From assembly GCA_946414625.1 (NCBI GenBank), contig CAMKPI010000056.1, positions 1 through 9,076 of the forward strand: a DNA stretch of 9,076 nucleotides. The letters run 5' to 3'. Shown piece by piece: positions 5,770-9,076 of the stretch; within the stretch, counting starts at the first letter, position 1; every line of letters starts with the position of its first letter. This DNA comes from an uncultured Spirochaetaceae bacterium (GTDB lineage Bacteria > Spirochaetota > Spirochaetia > Sphaerochaetales > Sphaerochaetaceae). The position numbers and the translations under genes are program-made. The notes beneath the pieces are model-generated. The model was not told the origin of the DNA, ran no database searches, and saw only the letters and a program-made list of their open reading frames with translations.

Positions 5770-7362
5770 ATGGACAACATGGAAGTATTGAATAAAAGGA
5801 CGAAATATACATATTTCGAGAAGGTGTCGAACGCATACGGCTTCTTCCTTATTGTGCTTTTTCCCTTGCTTTTCGGACCTAAGGGCTACGCGGACATCAC
5901 CGAAGCAAAGTGGAACATCTTCAGGATCTCCGCTTATATATACCTTATTGCATGCGGCATGATGATCTTGTACTCCGCCTTCATTGCGCGGAGAGAGAGA
6001 ATCTTCCGGGAAAGAGGTAGCCAGCTGCCGTTTCGGATCACAATCTCTCAGATTCTTGTCGCGCTTTTCATGGTGTGGAACATCGTTTCCGCGCTTCATT
6101 CTGAATATGGCTTTAAGCGCTGCATGCTCGGCTTCGGGAGGTTTGAGGGCTGGCTCTCCGCCTTGCTTTACGGCGCGGTGTTCATTTGCCTGTCCTTTTG
6201 GGGAGAATGGCACGGATATTACGTCAAATCTCTCTCAGTCGCCGTGCTTGTCTTTTCCCTTGTCGGATTCTTGCAGTTCTTCAAGGGCGGCATCATCTAT
6301 CCGCAGGGCTTTACGTTCTGGAATGCTCGTTTCATGAGTACTCTGGGCAACGCCGATATGGTTGCCGGCTATGTGGCTTTTGTGCTCCCGATTCTCTTTT
6401 TGACCTATGTGCTGTTCGATTTCAAGCGCTGGAACGTGGTCTTCCTTGTCACAGTTGGGTTTTTCAGCTTCATATTTGATATGGCGAATGTTGACAGCGG
6501 ACGGATGGGTCTATTGGTGTCGCTTGTGGCAACTCTTGTTTTCATTGTGGATTCCGGGGATCATCTCCAGAAGTTCCTCAGAGTCATGGGCTCTTTCACC
6601 GCCGGGCTTTTCTTTTCCAAATGGCTTGGCATCCACCCAGAGCTCGTGTCTGAGAAAATCTACAGAGGTTTGTTCGGAATTTCGTTTTCCATGAAAACTG
6701 CGGTGCTGTTTCTTGCTGCCTGCGTTCTTTTCGGTGCTGCGTATTTCCTGAAATCTATAGATTTCAAATATAAAAAGAGCGAGAAGGAGGCAAGGAGGAT
6801 CGGCCTTGTAGTCCTTGTCATCTGCCTTCTTCTTGGGCTTGTGTTCGTGTTCTTCTACCGCGGCAGCAACACCCTTCTGAGAGAGGCGAGCGACGTCCTG
6901 CACTTTAAGCTGGGGGACAACGCCGGTTCAGGTCGAGGATATATCTGGAAAACTTCCGCCAAGCTTGCTTTGAAGCGTTTCTGGCTCGGATACGGACCGG
7001 GGTGTTTCGGCGACGTGTATAGCAGCTACGACGTTCTGCCGACCTATACGGATTTTGCCCACAACGATTTCCTTCAGATCGCCATGTGCACAGGCTATGC
7101 CAGCATGATTGTTTATATGCTCTTCGCTGCGTCATTACTGCTCAGGGCGCTGAAGTATCAGAACGAAAACAGGGCGCTCCTTGTGCTGGGTGCGGCTGTT
7201 CTTTCGTACTTTGTCCATTCGTTCTTCTCTTTCAGCATTGCGATAATTCAGCCGCTTTTGTGGGCGGGCGCAGGAATCCTCGACAGTCAGATTCGCTATA
7301 CCGAGGCATATGTCCAGAAAAAGAGCGGGAAAAAGACGAATTGCGTCATCTCTCTGTGGTGA
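5770..7362 (+). CDS. O-antigen ligase / polymerase family (Wzy_C) membrane protein
   Basis: The 530-residue protein has about 12-14 hydrophobic segments spread over its length (first about 24-36, last about 490-504) and belongs to the O-antigen ligase/Wzy superfamily, which moves or polymerises undecaprenyl-linked glycans on the periplasmic face. Diagnostic features are FGRFEGW (122-128), GNADMVAGY (193-201, the GN..(L/V)AGY motif of this superfamily), and the Wzy_C loop with SGRGYIW (387-393), FWLGYGPGCF (404-413) and AHNDFLQ (430-436), where Arg389 and His431 are the expected functional residues. ATG 5770 is chosen because GGAG (5760-5763) is 6 nt upstream; the in-frame ATG 5752 has no such site. 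It is divergent from lptC and is followed by a terminator. Ligase versus polymerase cannot be decided from sequence, nor can the glycan. Beside an lpt operon, attachment of sugars to an outer-membrane glycolipid is the simplest role. Confidence 0.88.
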   Translation: MDNMEVLNKRTKYTYFEKVSNAYGFFLIVLFPLLFGPKGYADITEAKWNIFRISAYIYLIACGMMILYSAFIARRERIFRERGSQLPFRITISQILVALFMVWNIVSALHSEYGFKRCMLGFGRFEGWLSALLYGAVFICLSFWGEWHGYYVKSLSVAVLVFSLVGFLQFFKGGIIYPQGFTFWNARFMSTLGNADMVAGYVAFVLPILFLTYVLFDFKRWNVVFLVTVGFFSFIFDMANVDSGRMGLLVSLVATLVFIVDSGDHLQKFLRVMGSFTAGLFFSKWLGIHPELVSEKIYRGLFGISFSMKTAVLFLAACVLFGAAYFLKSIDFKYKKSEKEARRIGLVVLVICLLLGLVFVFFYRGSNTLLREASDVLHFKLGDNAGSGRGYIWKTSAKLALKRFWLGYGPGCFGDVYSSYDVLPTYTDFAHNDFLQIAMCTGYASMIVYMLFAASLLLRALKYQNENRALLVLGAAVLSYFVHSFFSFSIAIIQPLLWAGAGILDSQIRYTEAYVQKKSGKKTNCVISLW

Positions 7363-7392
7363 GATTTTGGATGTTGTGAATTGATTTATGAT

Positions 7393-7437
7393 AAAAAGCG
7401 GGGGCGCGCATCGAGTGATGAGCGCCCCGCTTTTTTT
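7393..7437. terminator. Bidirectional intrinsic terminator
   Basis: AAAAAGCGGGG-G-CGC (7393-7407) pairs with GCGCCCCGCTTTTT (7422-7435) with one bulged G, and the loop contains an inner CATC/GATG stem with a GAGT tetraloop. A5 on the left and T7 on the right give a T tract in both directions. It can therefore end both the Wzy_C gene (+ strand, stop at 7362) and the Abi gene (- strand, stop at 7468). Confidence 0.92.
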
Positions 7438-7467
7438 GGGGAATTTTTCCTTTTTTGGAGCGTCCTA

Positions 7468-8316
7468 CTAAAAGCCCATCAATTCCATGAGGCGCTGACC
7501 TGTCAGCACCCGGCACTGCCCTTCGAAGTTCGCGATGATTGATTTCAGCGAGCTGCCGTACTTGACAAAATCCGGCTCTTCCAGAAGTCTTTCCAGCACC
7601 GCCGAGAGGGCAGCCACGTCGTTGTGGTTTGTCCGGCTTGTCCTTGCGTGCTTATTGTAAACCCTGTGGTTGTAGAACGGATCCCCATGGGCGCATGTGT
7701 TGCGAAAATCAGACAGGAGGCTCAGCATCCGGCAGAATGTGTCTGGATCGGTGCCATTGAAATGCCTCGCAACCTGTATCCGTATCTCGTGGGGCAGAAA
7801 CGAGTACATCTTGGCAAGAGATCCGAGAGAGACCGCCTTGATAGCGATCCAAAGCGGCACGTTGCCTGTCTTCCTCTCCTGAATGATGTACGCTCGCTCC
7901 CGACTCTTGGTTGCCACGTAGCGGAGGTTTTTTACAAGGTAGAGCACATCGCGCTTCATGTCTTTGGGGTATATGTACGTGTCCGGGTTGAGGTACGCAC
8001 TCTGATCCTCCCCGAACTTCAGGCAGAAATAGTATGCGACGAGGGTCTCCAGCCTGCTTTCTATCCGTAGGATATACTTCAGGTGCAGATCTCTGAGGTT
8101 CTCGTCCGTTTTATACAGCGCGACAAGATCCTCCAGCCGGGTTCCTCTGGCATATTTTCCGTCGGGGTTTTTGAATGGAGTCTTGTAGCTGGTCACAAGG
8201 GAGAAGTATCCGATGCTGGAAAGCACCCTCCTTGCGTAGTCCCTGTCGGCGATGATAAGACCCTTTTGTAGGGAGAGCTTGTCTATCTGCTCTTCTATGT
8301 TCAGAAAATGGCTCAT
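7468..8316 (-). CDS. Abi family (Abi_2, AbiD/AbiF-like) protein with HEPN motif
   Basis: The 282-residue soluble protein matches the Abi_2 family of phage abortive-infection proteins. The N-terminal EEQIDKLSLQKGLIIADRDYARRVLSSIGYFSL (8-40) is the typical family opening, VPLWIAIKAVSLGSLAKMY (153-171) is the mid-domain signature, and LLSDFRNTCAHGDPFYNHRVY (200-220) carries the HEPN R-x4-H motif (Arg205, His210), with Asn206 next to the arginine as in active HEPN RNases. Length is normal, so the gene looks intact. Family knowledge suggests an RNA-cleaving or translation-blocking toxin triggered by phage infection; this is not shown for this protein. No partner antitoxin gene is next to it, and no other defence gene is visible. 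There is no clear Shine-Dalgarno sequence before ATG 8316, but the domain begins right after it. An ATG at 8323 is out of frame. Confidence 0.88.
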   Translation of the reverse strand: MSHFLNIEEQIDKLSLQKGLIIADRDYARRVLSSIGYFSLVTSYKTPFKNPDGKYARGTRLEDLVALYKTDENLRDLHLKYILRIESRLETLVAYYFCLKFGEDQSAYLNPDTYIYPKDMKRDVLYLVKNLRYVATKSRERAYIIQERKTGNVPLWIAIKAVSLGSLAKMYSFLPHEIRIQVARHFNGTDPDTFCRMLSLLSDFRNTCAHGDPFYNHRVYNKHARTSRTNHNDVAALSAVLERLLEEPDFVKYGSSLKSIIANFEGQCRVLTGQRLMELMGF

Positions 8317-8356
8317 GATTCATGATAGCACGTTTTTCGCCGAGGAGGTAAGAATC

Positions 8357-8450
8357 TTCCGTTTGTGAAGCGGTTTATGTGGAATCATAGTGGTAAATGA
8401 CGTATATATGGCGTGTGCAGAAGCTTTCCGTTCTTGAATCGCTTTGTGGA
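8357..8450. repeat. Weak direct repeat upstream of the Abi gene
   Basis: TTCCGTTTGTGAAGCGG... (8357-8382) and TTCCGTTCTTGAATCGC... (8426-8450) are imperfect copies about 69 bp apart, both ending TGTGGA. They may be a decayed relative of the tandem repeats seen in the other intergenic regions. The rest of 8317-8570 is AT-rich with no convincing gene or clear promoter. Confidence 0.35.
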
Positions 8451-8608
8451 CGGTTCGAGGGTCGGTTTATCCGGAAATATGCAAATTATCATTTTGGGAA
8501 CTGTATTTTATATCCTTCAGAATACTCAATAAAATGAAAATATTTGTTGCGGATCCTCTGTTATGGCTTTAAAATTTGTATCAGAACATTGGGATGCGCG
8601 GATATCCT

Positions 8609-8635
8609 GGCGGCTGGAGCCGCCGCGGGTTCGCG
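8609..8635 (+). other. GC-rich hairpin(s) in the leader
   Basis: GGCGGC (8609-8614) and GCCGCC (8619-8624) form a 6-bp stem with a TGGA loop. CGCG/CGCG (8624-8627, 8632-8635) can form a second, adjacent hairpin with a GGTT loop. There is no T tract directly after them, so they do not look like a terminator. They lie just upstream of the switch-like structure. Confidence 0.5.
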
Positions 8636-8651
8636 ATCTGAAGAATTTTTG

Positions 8652-8745
8652 TTGCAAGGCGGCGCTATTTCCGCAGTTTTCGCATCGGAGGGGACTCGTT
8701 CACTTACGGCGCGGGATTTTGCGGAATCCTCCTTGCAAGGGAGGA
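8652..8745 (+). promoter_or_regulatory. Candidate structured leader with two exclusive folds controlling the ribosome binding site
   Basis: Fold 1 is a 7-bp hairpin, TCCTCCT (8727-8733) with GGGAGGA (8739-8745), which buries the Shine-Dalgarno sequence of the downstream gene in a TGCAA-looped stem. Fold 2 is a long stem in which TTGCAAGGCGG (8652-8662) pairs with CCTCCTTGCAA (8728-8738; 10 of 11 pairs), continued inward by TTCCGCA (8669-8675) with TGCGGAA (8720-8726). Fold 2 uses up the anti-Shine-Dalgarno strand and frees the ribosome binding site. The 44 nt enclosed (8676-8719) could hold a sensor. It matches no riboswitch class I recognise; TPP, cobalamin, SAM and fluoride signatures were not found. 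A short inverted-repeat element is the alternative. Confidence 0.5.
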
Positions 8746-8749
8746 AGCA

Positions 8750-9076
8750 ATGAAGAAAATGATCACGGCGGTTCTGATAATCGCTCTCTGTTCGTTCGCT
8801 GTATTCGCGAACGGTGGCAAGGAGACTGTCCAGAGCTCCGAGGTTTCCGGTTTTGATCCGGCTCTTGTCTCTGCCGCCCAGAAAGAGGGCGAGCTTGTCG
8901 TATACGGCTCTTGCGAGGAAGAGTACCTCACCGCCGCGTGCGAGAATTTCGAGAAGCTCTTCGGCATCAAGGTGAGCCACCAGAGGCTTTCCACCGGTGA
9001 GGTTCAGGCAAAGATCGAAGAGGAGAAGGGCAATCCCTCAGCGGACGTGTTCTTCGGCGGCACAACGGATCCGTAT
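8750..9076 (+). CDS. ABC transporter substrate-binding protein, Fe(3+)/AfuA type, N-terminal part
   Basis: The first 109 residues are present; the gene continues past the window end. Residues 1-20 are a signal peptide ending VFA, with cleavage probably before NGGKE; Cys14 (IALC) makes a lipoprotein alternative possible but not favoured. The mature start, GELVVYGSCEEEYLTAACENFEK, then GIKVSHQRLSTGEVQAKIEEEKGNPSADVFFGGTTDPY, is characteristic of the AfuA/FbpA-like binding proteins that deliver ferric iron, and in some branches other anions or phosphonates, to an inner-membrane permease. The ligand cannot be assigned because the rest of the binding site is missing. Permease and ATPase genes would be expected downstream, outside this window. 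AAGGGAGGA lies 4 nt upstream of ATG 8750 and is enclosed in the leader hairpin described at 8652-8745, so translation may be regulated. Confidence 0.9.
   Translation, partial: MKKMITAVLIIALCSFAVFANGGKETVQSSEVSGFDPALVSAAQKEGELVVYGSCEEEYLTAACENFEKLFGIKVSHQRLSTGEVQAKIEEEKGNPSADVFFGGTTDPY

Noticed and set aside
5647..6213. 188-residue reading frame on the - strand opposite the Wzy_C gene
   Set aside because: It starts inside and antisense to a well-supported membrane protein gene, has no ribosome binding site, and runs into the repeat array.
8620..8640. tRNA T-arm-like sequence (GGGTTCGCGATC)
   Set aside because: No acceptor stem, D-arm or anticodon arm can be placed around it; the bases are better explained by local GC-rich hairpins.
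8570..8745. Known riboswitch classes (TPP, cobalamin, SAM, fluoride)
   Set aside because: Characteristic core sequences such as CTGAGA with the TPP 3' element, or the B12 box, are absent. Only the competing helices are supported.
8544..8753. Upstream reading frame whose stop overlaps the ATG of the binding-protein gene (ATGA)
   Set aside because: It needs a TTG start without a ribosome binding site, and its peptide resembles no family I know. The overlap is probably chance, although a leader peptide is not fully excluded.

Overview
The window looks like chromosomal DNA of a host-associated spirochaete, most likely a Treponema relative. This is an inference from three things: the lptC-lptA-lptB order with a lipoprotein-type LptC, the signal-peptide style of the last gene (cleavage after VFA, then NGGKE), and repeat-filled intergenic regions in a moderately GC-rich genome. 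No rRNA, tRNA, transposase, phage gene or CRISPR array is visible.

Layout. (1) At 58-1972 on the + strand, a dihydropyrimidinase/D-hydantoinase-family amidohydrolase and a RpiB-type sugar-phosphate isomerase overlap by 8 bp. They are closed by a perfect 12-bp intrinsic terminator at 2035-2063. (2) At 1991-2401 there is no gene, but three families of degenerate tandem repeat lie between the convergent rpiB and lptB genes. (3) At 2402-5200 on the - strand, lptC, lptA and lptB form an operon for lipopolysaccharide or glycolipid transport across the envelope. LptC carries a low-complexity insertion of about 90 residues. LptB carries an N-terminal extension of about 160 residues built from internal repeats. 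A strong sigma-70-like promoter overlaps the first possible start codon of lptC. (4) At 5201-5751, the divergent intergenic region holds two 35-bp repeats and a 65-bp tandem array of almost five copies with an alternating odd/even pattern. (5) At 5770-7362 on the + strand lies a polytopic O-antigen ligase/polymerase (Wzy_C) protein. It ends at a bidirectional terminator shared with (6), an Abi_2 family protein at 7468-8316 on the - strand that has a HEPN RNase-type motif. (7) At 8317-8749 there is a long leader whose 3' part can fold in two mutually exclusive ways around the ribosome binding site of (8), a periplasmic AfuA/FbpA-type ABC substrate-binding protein cut off by the window end.

The lpt genes and the divergent Wzy_C protein together suggest synthesis and export of an outer-membrane glycolipid. 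The hydantoinase/RpiB pair suggests pyrimidine or nucleoside catabolism. The Abi gene is a stand-alone defence candidate. The items most worth following up are the switch-like leader at 8652-8745, the repeat-built extension of LptB, and the related intergenic repeats on both sides of the lpt operon.
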